DNA of 11,197 nt from Verrucomicrobiota bacterium. Lineage in GTDB: Bacteria > Verrucomicrobiota > Verrucomicrobiia > Chthoniobacterales > UBA10450. The position numbers and the translations under genes are program-made. Below, piece after piece: positions 1 through 6,861 of the stretch. Within the stretch, counting starts at the first letter, position 1. Each line of letters begins with the position of its first letter. The notes beneath the pieces are model-generated. The model was not told the DNA's origin and searched no databases. It saw only the letters and a program-made list of their open reading frames with translations. Where the stretch lies: the NCBI GenBank assembly GCA_003219225.1, contig QHPZ01000200.1, forward strand, positions 1 through 11,197, given 5' to 3'.

Positions 1-1842
1 CACATCGCCAGCCTCGAGGAAAAACTCTTCAAGCTGAAGGAGCTCAGCCGGGACCTGAAACAGCTCAAGCAAGAGAAGCATGCGCTTAGTAAATCGCCGG
101 AGCGCAAGATCGGCCAGGTGCTGCTCGCGCCGTATCGATTGCCGCAAAAGCTCATTCGAGCGCTACGGCGCGACCGGCAGGATCGACGGAGTGTCGGCGC
201 GACGGAATATCAGCGCTGGTTCGACAGACATCGCGCCACACCCGAGCAATTGGGCGCGATGCGCGATGAAGCGCGCAGTTTCGCCACCAAACCACTGATC
301 AGCGTCGTCCTCCCGGTGTTCAACACACCGCCGGCATGGCTGGCGCAGGCGGTCGAGTCCGTCGCGGCGCAGGTCTACGAAAAGTGCGAACTGATTTTAG
401 TGGACGACGCTTCCACCGATGCAGCTGTGCATGATTACCTCATCGAGCTAAAGCGTCGCGATGCGAAGCTCAGAATTTTTACGCTCGAAACTAATCGCGG
501 CATCTCAGCGGCGTTGAATTATGGAATCGAACAGGCGCGCGGTGATTGGGTCGGCTTTCTCGACCACGACGATGTGCTCGAGCCGGATGCACTTTTTCAC
601 ACGGCCAAATTGCTTCAGCAGTGTCCCGACGCCGACCTGATTTATTCCGACGAAGACAAGATGACCGATGCGGGTGTGGAGCGGCCACAGTTCAAACCGG
701 ATTGGTCGCCCGACCTTTTTCTCTCCGGCAATTACGTCTCGCATTTTACCACCGTCAGGCGTGAGCTGGTGCGCTCGGTCGGCGGGTTTCGCTCCGAGTT
801 CGACGGCGCGCAGGATTACGATCTGCTGTTGCGAGTCGTTGAGCGGACAGATCGAATCCGTCACGTGCCGCGAGTGCTCTATCACTGGCGCCGCAGCGCC
901 AGCTCGAGTGCGATCGATATTCGGCAAAAACCCGGCCAGCTCGAGGCCGCGCGCCGCGCAGTCGATGAGCATCTCCAGCGCAAAGGCATCAACGCGCGCG
1001 TCGCGATCGATTGGCCGACCCATACGTTTTGGGTGCAGCGCCAAGTGCGCGAGCCGCAAAAGATCGGGATTTTTATTCTGCTAAGTGAGGTCACAGAATC
1101 GGTGAGCGACTGGCTGGTGAGCGTCGGCCGGACGATCTATCCCGATTACGAAATTGTTGTTGTTAGCAATGAAAAGCAGTTACAGACTGCAGATACCTCC
1201 TTGAGCCGATCGGCGCATCGGCTGCTCAATTATTCCGGCCCGTTGAATTGTCCGGCGGCATACAATTTCGCCGTCGCACAAACCGATAGTCCGTGGCTGC
1301 TTTTCCTGCAGCCGCGTCTGCGGCCGAGCGGTAACGAATGGCTCGGCACAATGGCCGAACATATCCAGCGCGCCGAGGTCGGAGCAGTCGGTCCGCTTTT
1401 GCTGCGCGATGACAACACGATCGAGCACGCGGGAGTTGTTTTGGAGACAAGCGCAATCGCGCGGCCCGCGATGCGCGAATTGCGCGCGGACGACGCTGCG
1501 ACCTTGCGGCGCGCCGGTGTGACGCGCAATTGCAGCGCTGTCACTGGGGCGTGTCTGCTCACTCGCCGTGATGTTTTTGCTCAGGCCGGCCGGTTCGATG
1601 AACGCCTGCCGCGCGTGTTCTACGATGTCGATCTTTGCCTGAAACTGCGCCGGTCTGGTTATCTGATCGTTTACACGCCGTTTGCCCGGCTTTACCAGCA
1701 AGATAATGTCGAGAGCAATCGCCTCGCCGATTCGCCGGAAGGCGCTCTCATGCGCGAGCGTTGGGCCGAAATGTTGCAGTGCGATCCCTACTACAATCCA
1801 AATCTTTCTCGCGCACGCGCCGATTTCTCGTTAGGCAGTTGA
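1..1842 (+). CDS. Two-domain family 2 glycosyltransferase (5' partial)
   Basis: Probable surface-polysaccharide (O-antigen or capsule type) glycosyltransferase that moves sugars from nucleotide-sugar donors in the cytoplasm. The frame is open from base 1, so the true start lies outside the window; the GTG at 118 is only an internal codon. Seen residues: about 1-40 are rich in Glu, Lys and Leu in heptad-like spacing, suggesting a coiled coil. A GT-A domain begins near residue 98 (ISVVLPVFN), with VDDAST, the metal-binding DHDD at 188-191, IYSDEDK and a later QDYDLLLR motif. A second GT2-like domain starts near residue 353. It keeps FYDVDLCLKLR near 540 but has QPR (437-439) where the metal-binding DxD should be, so it may be non-catalytic. 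The tandem arrangement is common in O-antigen glycosyltransferases. Donor and acceptor cannot be read from sequence. The gene ends with TGA 18 bases before the next gene remnant. Confidence 0.9.
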   Translation, partial: HIASLEEKLFKLKELSRDLKQLKQEKHALSKSPERKIGQVLLAPYRLPQKLIRALRRDRQDRRSVGATEYQRWFDRHRATPEQLGAMRDEARSFATKPLISVVLPVFNTPPAWLAQAVESVAAQVYEKCELILVDDASTDAAVHDYLIELKRRDAKLRIFTLETNRGISAALNYGIEQARGDWVGFLDHDDVLEPDALFHTAKLLQQCPDADLIYSDEDKMTDAGVERPQFKPDWSPDLFLSGNYVSHFTTVRRELVRSVGGFRSEFDGAQDYDLLLRVVERTDRIRHVPRVLYHWRRSASSSAIDIRQKPGQLEAARRAVDEHLQRKGINARVAIDWPTHTFWVQRQVREPQKIGIFILLSEVTESVSDWLVSVGRTIYPDYEIVVVSNEKQLQTADTSLSRSAHRLLNYSGPLNCPAAYNFAVAQTDSPWLLFLQPRLRPSGNEWLGTMAEHIQRAEVGAVGPLLLRDDNTIEHAGVVLETSAIARPAMRELRADDAATLRRAGVTRNCSAVTGACLLTRRDVFAQAGRFDERLPRVFYDVDLCLKLRRSGYLIVYTPFARLYQQDNVESNRLADSPEGALMRERWAEMLQCDPYYNPNLSRARADFSLGS

Positions 1843-1848
1843 CCTGCT

Positions 1849-1854
1849 TATAAT
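1849..1854 (+). promoter_or_regulatory. Possible -10 box (TATAAT) for a leaderless transcript
   Basis: A perfect TATAAT lies six bases before the ATG at 1861, which would put the transcription start at or next to the start codon and give a leaderless mRNA. There is no Shine-Dalgarno sequence before this ATG, which fits. A TTGACC sits at 1839-1844 but is far too close to be the matching -35 box, and the sequence at proper -35 distance (about 1826-1831) is a poor match. A chance hexamer cannot be excluded. Confidence 0.35.
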
Positions 1855-1860
1855 AGCGAT

Positions 1861-2569
1861 ATGGACGAACGCGAAAGAAAACGATGGAGCGGGTTGAACG
1901 CTGAGGCGCAGAGGGCGCTGGCCGCGCGTGATTACAAGGCGGGCTCTTTCGCGCAACAGGTTGCGGGCGCGGGAGTTGACGCAGGCGAACTGGCGGCGGC
2001 GAGCCGACGCAAACCAGAGGTAAAGCGCATCTGGATTCCGGGCGTGGAGATTTTTAGCCGCAACGTTCATTCGCAGCGGCACCGCGGTGTGTTCGGCGAG
2101 TTCGTCCGCCGCGATGAGGGAATTTTGTCGAAAATCGGTTTGTGACCGAAACAATGGTCGGCCGCGCGCATGTTCGGCGGCACCGCGAAAGGATTCCATA
2201 TTCATCCACCGAGCGTCCCGGGCGACACGACGCTACGACGATGAACAATGGGACGTGATGTTTTTTGTGCAGGGCCGCGTGGAAATGATCCTGCGCGATG
2301 TGCGCGCCGGTTTGCCCGCGCGCATAATGCGGTTCTTCGTCGATGGCGATAATCACCGCAGCCGCAACAATGCGGGCGTGGTGATTCCGCCCGGCGTCGC
2401 GCACGCCATTCGGGTGGAAGGCTGTGAGGACGCGATAATGGTCTACGGGACAAGCACCGTGTTTCATCCCGAGTTTGAAGGCCGGATCGCGAGCGAGATC
2501 GAGACCGCGGAGCTGCCGGAAGCGTGGCAGAAATTCTTAGAATCAGGAAAACAGGAAAACAGGAAATAA
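1861..2569 (+). pseudogene. Broken cupin gene, dTDP-4-dehydrorhamnose 3,5-epimerase-like
   Basis: The remnant resembles cupin proteins related to dTDP-4-dehydrorhamnose 3,5-epimerase, which act on nucleotide sugars; the precise substrate is unknown. The first 94 codons (1861-2145) give a sensible N-terminus including VKRIWIPGVEIFSRN and end at TGA 2143-2145. The same frame then continues sensibly through PKQWSAARMFGGTAKGFHIH (2146-2205) to about 2226. From about 2228 the homology jumps to the +1 frame (RRYDDEQWDVMFFVQGRVEM), running on through FFVDGDNH, VVIPPGVAHAIRVEG and FHPEFEGRI to TAA 2567-2569. So there are two lesions: a nonsense codon and a frame-changing loss. From memory of the family about 20 residues are missing between PSVPGDT and RRYDDEQW. 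The flanks are still well conserved, so inactivation is recent or the lesions are sequence errors. It follows a glycosyltransferase, which suits a sugar-modifying role. Confidence 0.8.
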
Positions 2570-2609
2570 AAGGTTCTAAATTTTTCCTGCGTTCCTGCGT
2601 TCCTGATTC
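2540..2609. repeat. Inverted repeat made of 8-bp tandem units
   Basis: The arms at 2540-2566 and 2583-2609 are inverted copies, pairing at 23 of 27 positions around a 16-base loop. Each arm is a short tandem array: the left arm repeats CAGGAAAA, the right arm repeats CGTTCCTG. The only mismatches are the same dinucleotide in each unit (AA on the left where perfect pairing would need CG). The left arm also encodes the last nine residues (ESGKQENRK) of the broken cupin frame, and the TAA stop lies at the loop edge. No T-run follows, so it is not a classical terminator. It ends 11 bases before the methyltransferase start and could affect its translation. It may be a member of a dispersed repeat family. 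Confidence 0.75.
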
Positions 2610-2620
2610 AATCTCTTGTT

Positions 2621-3331
2621 GTGCAGCGGCAATTCGATCCGGCCGAGCTGGAGATGATGGACCGGCCGCAGCCGGTCTCCGCCGAGCTGGAGCGCGATCT
2701 AAGCAACCTCCAGCAACTGAACAAATATTTTGGCAGCTACCGGCTCGTGCTGAGTTTCGTCCGCCGCTGGATCAAACCGGGCGCGCATATCTCGATTGTC
2801 GATCTTGCGACCGGCTCGGGCGATATCCCGCGCTTGATTGCCGATCACGCGCGCAGGATCGGCGCGCGCGCGGAGATCGATGCGCTGGACCAACAACGGG
2901 CCACGGTCGAGATCGCGAGAAAGTTGAGCGCTCATTATCCTGAGATTTCGTACCTCGAGGCGAACATTCTCGAATGGGACCCGGGCAAAGCTTACGACAT
3001 CGTGCTTTGCTCGCTCGCGCTTCATCACTTCCGTGATGAGGATGCGGTGCGCGTCCTCCAGCGCTGCCGCGAATTGTCGCGCCGCTTCGTGCTCGTCGCC
3101 GATCTGCGGCGTGGCCTTTTCCTCACGGTCGGTGTTTATCTTTTAACCGCGCTCGTTTTTCGCGAACCGATGACGCGATATGACGGGCGGCTTTCCGCGG
3201 CGCGCGCGTTTTCGTTCGCCGAACTTCGCGAGCTTGCGGACGAAGCCAATTGGCAAAACTTCGGCCATAAAAGATTTCGATTCGGCCGGCAAGCGATCTG
3301 GCTCGAGAAGATCGACAATCACTCGAGATGA
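2621..3331 (+). CDS. Class I SAM-dependent methyltransferase
   Basis: A 236-residue cytoplasmic methyltransferase using S-adenosylmethionine. The Rossmann core shows motif I at 60-68 (VDLATGSGD), the acidic residue binding the SAM ribose near Asp90, and a motif IV region DIVLCSLALHH at 126-136. The C-terminal part (about 165-230) has a hydrophobic stretch followed by FREPMTRYDGRLS, as in methyltransferases often found beside type III polyketide synthase or prenyltransferase genes; none is present here. The substrate is therefore unknown. The chosen start is GTG at 2621 with no Shine-Dalgarno sequence; TTG 2618 and an internal ATG at 2654 are alternatives, but the QFDPAELEMMDRPQPVS segment looks native. 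Its stop overlaps the panC start (ATGA), suggesting co-translation. Confidence 0.85.
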   Translation: MQRQFDPAELEMMDRPQPVSAELERDLSNLQQLNKYFGSYRLVLSFVRRWIKPGAHISIVDLATGSGDIPRLIADHARRIGARAEIDALDQQRATVEIARKLSAHYPEISYLEANILEWDPGKAYDIVLCSLALHHFRDEDAVRVLQRCRELSRRFVLVADLRRGLFLTVGVYLLTALVFREPMTRYDGRLSAARAFSFAELRELADEANWQNFGHKRFRFGRQAIWLEKIDNHSR

Positions 3332-4191
3332 AGGTCGTGACGACAATCGCTGAGGCGCAGGCACAAGCGCGGATGAAACGGCGCGTGCTCGTGCCGACGA
3401 TGGGCGCGCTGCACAAGGCGCATGGCGAATTGATCCGCGTCGCGCGCGAGTACGCCGGCGTCGACGGCGACGTGGCAGTGAGCATTTTCGTTAACCCGCT
3501 GCAGTTCGAGCCGGGAAGCGATTACCAAAAATATCCGCGGCCGGAGGAGGCCGATGAAGCATTCTGTCGCGCGGCCGGGGTCGATCTTTTGTTTCGGCCA
3601 GCAGTGGAAGAAATCTATTCTCAGGATAGCTCGACATTCGTGGAGGAGACGGCGCTGTCGCGCACGCTCGAGGGAAAATCGCGGCCCGGCCATTTTCGCG
3701 GGGTTTGCACGGTAGTGGCGAAGTTGTTCAACATTCTTTCGCCCGACGCGGCGGTCTTCGGCGAAAAAGATTTTCAGCAACTGGCCGTCATTCGCCGAAT
3801 GGTGCGCGATCTCAATTTCAAGATCGACATCGTGGCGGTGCCGACGGTGCGCGAGGCCGACGGTTTGGCGAGCAGTTCGCGCAACGAATATTTAAACGCG
3901 GCGGAACGCAGGCAGGCGACTGTTTTGCACAAAGCGCTGCTTGCCGCGGAAAAGACGGACAACATCTCCGGGCGCGAAGTGGTCGATCTGGTCCGGCGAA
4001 CAATCAGCGAAGCGCCACTGGCGAGAATTGGTTATGTGGAGCTGGTCGATGCGGAGACATTTGAACCGCTCGACGTGGTTAGGCCAAACGCGCTGCTCGC
4101 GCTGGCGGTATTTTTTGGCAAGACTCGTTTGATCGACAATCGGTTGCTCAGCGAAAAGACCTCGCCGGCAGCAGGTGCCGCCGTGCGATAA
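3328..4191 (+). CDS. panC: Pantothenate synthetase
   Basis: Joins D-pantoate and beta-alanine using ATP, through a pantoyl-adenylate, to make pantothenate (vitamin B5) on the way to coenzyme A; cytoplasmic. At 287 residues it has the usual family length. Visible family motifs are PTMGALHKAH (23-32, containing the HIGH-type ATP site), FVNPLQFEPGSDYQKYPR (54-71), GHFRGVCTVV (121-130), GEKDFQQ (145-151) and DGLASSSRNEYL (178-189). The ATP-site tetrad reads HKAH, with Ala where the family nearly always has Gly. The ATG at 3328 overlaps the methyltransferase stop by four bases, so it is probably translated by coupling; no panB or panD is in the window. Identification is firm; activity is expected to be normal despite the HKAH variant. 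Confidence 0.97.
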   Translation: MKVVTTIAEAQAQARMKRRVLVPTMGALHKAHGELIRVAREYAGVDGDVAVSIFVNPLQFEPGSDYQKYPRPEEADEAFCRAAGVDLLFRPAVEEIYSQDSSTFVEETALSRTLEGKSRPGHFRGVCTVVAKLFNILSPDAAVFGEKDFQQLAVIRRMVRDLNFKIDIVAVPTVREADGLASSSRNEYLNAAERRQATVLHKALLAAEKTDNISGREVVDLVRRTISEAPLARIGYVELVDAETFEPLDVVRPNALLALAVFFGKTRLIDNRLLSEKTSPAAGAAVR

Positions 4192-4233
4192 TGGAATGGA
4201 TAGTGCTCCCACGATCCATTATCCCGCGCGGGA
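4188..4233 (+). terminator. Weak hairpin cluster after panC
   Basis: Just after panC the sequence ATAATGGA (4188-4195) can pair with TCCATTAT (4215-4222), or AATGGAT (4195-4201) with ATCCATT (4214-4220). A 12-base perfect palindrome TCCCGCGCGGGA lies at 4222-4233, followed six bases later by TTTT. The pieces resemble a weak terminator or attenuator between panC and the secreted-protein gene, but the T-run is short and displaced, so this is only a candidate. Confidence 0.3.
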
Positions 4234-4304
4234 CAGTGTTTTAGCTCATGGAAAAGGCTTGCCGAGAGGGCAGAAATCGGATAAAAGGGACGGGCAATTT
4301 GCTC

Positions 4305-5135
4305 ATGAAGAGGCTGTTCGCGCTCTGCTTTATTTTGGCTTTTGGAAGCATGGCGTGGGGCGAAGACCAATCCACTTCTCCCTACGCCACCGCAGCGGAT
4401 TTCGCCAAATACGCAATGAAGCTGCGGGAACTGGCGCTGCTCAAAGTGGAACCGCAGGTGTTCGTGCCGACGTCGTCCCGCCCGGCGCCGACGCGTTTCG
4501 CCTGGAAAACGAACATCGTTACGACGGTGTTTTGGATCGGTGAACAAGCCGGAGGAAATAATCCGGTCCCGAATTACAAAAGCTCGTGGGATTTGAACTG
4601 GACCCAAAACTACGGCGGCTTTGACACGCCGGACCCGTCATCGCGGCGCAATTACATTCCGGTCGGATTCATCCCGAAGCTAAACCCGTTTTATTGCGCG
4701 TTACCCTACAACGATGTGAGCCACGGCCAGTTCAAACCGGAGGCGCCGCTGGTGATTCCGTGGTTTAAGCAGACGTACACGGCGCCTGGCCAATCCGTCT
4801 GCCAACATCGATGGATAGCGATTCGCAAGGGCAACCGCACCTGCTATTCGCAGTGGGAAGATTGCGGGCCATTCCGGACCGACCATTTCCAATACGTCTT
4901 CCAAAACGAGCGGCCGAAACCAAATTTGAACCACGGCGCCGGTCTCGATGTCTCGCCGGCGGTACGCGATTATCTGGCACTTGCGCCCACCGATGTGACC
5001 GACTGGCAGTTTGTCGATGTGCGCGATGTGCCGCCGGGGCCGTGGCGCAGCTATGGCGAGAACAACAACTTCGTTATCGCGCGGCGGCAGCTCGAAAGCC
5101 AGGTGGCCCAGCAAAATTCAGGGGCGAAAAAGTAA
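4305..5135 (+). CDS. Secreted protein of unknown function, likely double-psi beta-barrel
   Basis: I do not recognise a named gene. The 276-residue product begins with a clear signal peptide (MKRLFALCFILAFGSMAWG, residues 1-19), so it is exported. An in-frame ATG at 4248 would add 19 non-signal residues, which is why 4305 is preferred; a GGGACGGG lies about 10 bases upstream. The C-terminal half (about 125-245) has four cysteines (131, 166, 180, 187), which could form two disulfides, and the segments CYSQWEDCGPF and AGLDVSPAVRDYL. The order of aromatic Cys segment, D/C-GPF and then LDVSP resembles double-psi beta-barrel proteins such as RlpA and expansins, where the Asp of the LD-S motif lies in the glycan-binding or catalytic cleft. 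A cell-wall glycan role is therefore plausible but inferred. It ends 13 bp from the convergent dynamin-like gene. Confidence 0.75.
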   Translation: MKRLFALCFILAFGSMAWGEDQSTSPYATAADFAKYAMKLRELALLKVEPQVFVPTSSRPAPTRFAWKTNIVTTVFWIGEQAGGNNPVPNYKSSWDLNWTQNYGGFDTPDPSSRRNYIPVGFIPKLNPFYCALPYNDVSHGQFKPEAPLVIPWFKQTYTAPGQSVCQHRWIAIRKGNRTCYSQWEDCGPFRTDHFQYVFQNERPKPNLNHGAGLDVSPAVRDYLALAPTDVTDWQFVDVRDVPPGPWRSYGENNNFVIARRQLESQVAQQNSGAKK

Positions 5136-5140
5136 GCGGC

Positions 5141-5158
5141 GCTGCGATCTAGCGCAGC
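5141..5158. terminator. Stem-loop between convergent genes
   Basis: GCTGCG (5141-5146) and CGCAGC (5153-5158) form a perfect 6-bp stem around ATCTAG. It sits between the stop of the secreted-protein gene (5135) and the last codons of the opposing dynamin-like gene, whose TAG stop lies in the loop. A two-way terminator is plausible from its position, but there is no T-run on either side. Confidence 0.35.
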
Positions 5159-6852
5159 CGCGACGCGATCGCGCCGAACTCAGTTTGCAGTTGCTCGGCT
5201 CGGCGCAGTAGCGGTTCGGCTTTCTCGTGCTCGCGCGCACAATGCGCCGCCAGCGGCTCGAAACCGGCGGCGATCTGGTTGTGAAACGAGTCAATCGTCT
5301 CGTTGAATTGCCAGCTGATGATTTCGAGTAATTCGGCAACTCTGTGTTGCATTTGCTCCTGATAAGCGCTCACGATTCGGACGCGCCGGTAAAACGCGAG
5401 TGCCACGCCCGCCGCGGCGCCGAATACGGCTGCGACGGCGAGGGCTTCGGCGATCATGGGATTGAATTTCAGAGCGACCACAGTTGCGAAGAGGCAAAGC
5501 AACACCACGGCGGCCGGCAATTGCAGCCAGCGCGCCGTCCGGCGAAAGAGCTGTGCAAGATCCTCGACGTTCGAGCCTGAGCCGCGCGCGCTCATCGCCA
5601 TTTGCACAGCGTGAAGCAGTCTGCGCCGTTCGCCGGCGAAATCCGGCAGCGCGTGCGGAACTTCCGTTTTGATGTCGCTGGCCAGCTGCTCGTCCACCAG
5701 ATCGTGCAATTGCGGCCAAATCGCGCGCAGATCGCTCTCGAGGAGTCGCGCCGTCTCTTCGATCTGCTCTTCGATTGAGTCACGCGAAGCTTTGTCGATT
5801 TCCAATTGAAACTCCCGCGCCTGCGGGAACTGGCCGGTCATTGTTTTAACCGTTTGCGCAATCGACAGTTTGTCTTTCAGGAGCGGCAGACCGCGCGCGG
5901 AAGATTGCCGCGAAGTCTGCTCGACCTTGCGCAACAGGTCTGCGATCCGCTGCGCGGTCTGTTCTTTTCGTGTCTGGAGCAAGCTACTGAGGCGGGAGAG
6001 CCGCGCCTGATCGTGTCCGACGACGTCAAGCACGCTGCGCAGTTCGCTCGTAACATCGTGCAATAACACCTGCGCGATTTGACAGGCGGACCGAAGTTTC
6101 TGTGTTCTTCCACCGGCCTGACCGACGACGAGATTGATCTGCTCTTGCAAGGGCGCGAACTGCTTCTGAACGTGCAGCCGGTCACTTTCTGATCCAATGT
6201 CGCGGGTGCGCAATGCTTCGCGCGCCGAGACCGCGAAAATCGGCGGCGCAAATCCGATTTTTTGCGTCGCTTCATCTTCGAGATGACGGCGCACAAGTTC
6301 AATCGCACCGGGCGAGCGTAGGTCCGCCTGTTGGAGCACAAATACAAGGTTCTGCAAAACGGTCTTGTCGATCGCACCGAGGAAATCCCAGGTCGCGTGC
6401 GTCCACGGATTCGACACCGACAAGACGAGAAGCACCAGATCGGCTCTCCGGATGAAGTCATCGAGGAGTTGTCGATCTTCCGGTGTCAGCTTCTCGGTGC
6501 CGGGAGTGTCGACGATCTTGAACTGCTGGAGGAAGTTGGCCCGCAGATAACGCTCAGCGAAACGCGGCGAGACCTCGACCGTGTTCTCCTTGTCGCCGTG
6601 TTGGAAGAGCGAAATGCGATCGGCGCTATCAATGCCGAAATCGTGATCGAACAGCGCGCGCAGCAAAGTTGTTTTGCCCGATTGTGTGTCGCCGATGACG
6701 ACGACCTGCAACGGTTCGCGCACCGGAACGGTGAGACTTTCCACCAGTTGCACCCACGAATTCGCTCGCTCGAGCTCGGCGCCGAGTTGCAGCAGATGAT
6801 CAAGCGCGTGATCGAGATCGCTGCGAACCTGCAGATACTGGTCGGCGATCAT
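5149..6852 (-). CDS. Bacterial dynamin-like GTPase, membrane-anchored
   Basis: A 567-residue dynamin-superfamily protein, expected to bind and hydrolyse GTP and to reshape or stabilise the inner membrane. The G domain (about 45-240) shows G1 GDTQSGKT (54-61), a candidate G2 Thr near 91, G3 DTPG (115-118) and a non-canonical G4, QQADL (174-178), in place of N/TKxD. Long helical, coiled-coil-prone regions cover about 250-430. Two adjacent hydrophobic helices (about 445-463 and 469-488) separated by a short NPM turn form a probable membrane hairpin, followed by RR and a further helical tail (489-567). This layout matches bacterial dynamin-like proteins with a paddle or transmembrane anchor. The ATG at 6852 lies 9 bp after the stop of the deacetylase gene, so both are likely one transcript. 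The exact cellular job is not known. Confidence 0.85.
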   Translation of the reverse strand: MIADQYLQVRSDLDHALDHLLQLGAELERANSWVQLVESLTVPVREPLQVVVIGDTQSGKTTLLRALFDHDFGIDSADRISLFQHGDKENTVEVSPRFAERYLRANFLQQFKIVDTPGTEKLTPEDRQLLDDFIRRADLVLLVLSVSNPWTHATWDFLGAIDKTVLQNLVFVLQQADLRSPGAIELVRRHLEDEATQKIGFAPPIFAVSAREALRTRDIGSESDRLHVQKQFAPLQEQINLVVGQAGGRTQKLRSACQIAQVLLHDVTSELRSVLDVVGHDQARLSRLSSLLQTRKEQTAQRIADLLRKVEQTSRQSSARGLPLLKDKLSIAQTVKTMTGQFPQAREFQLEIDKASRDSIEEQIEETARLLESDLRAIWPQLHDLVDEQLASDIKTEVPHALPDFAGERRRLLHAVQMAMSARGSGSNVEDLAQLFRRTARWLQLPAAVVLLCLFATVVALKFNPMIAEALAVAAVFGAAAGVALAFYRRVRIVSAYQEQMQHRVAELLEIISWQFNETIDSFHNQIAAGFEPLAAHCAREHEKAEPLLRRAEQLQTEFGAIASRLR

Positions 6853-6861
6853 GCCGCTGGA

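Noticed and set aside
505..1059. Long open frame antisense to the glycosyltransferase gene.
   Set aside because: It is a shadow of the GC-rich codon pattern on the opposite strand, with no recognisable domain; the plus-strand frame has full family motifs.
2143..2145. UGA as selenocysteine or a recoded sense codon in the cupin gene.
   Set aside because: Other genes in the window use TGA as a normal stop (1840, 3329, 6862, 9728), and a second frame-changing lesion lies about 80 bases downstream, so simple inactivation or sequence error explains it better.
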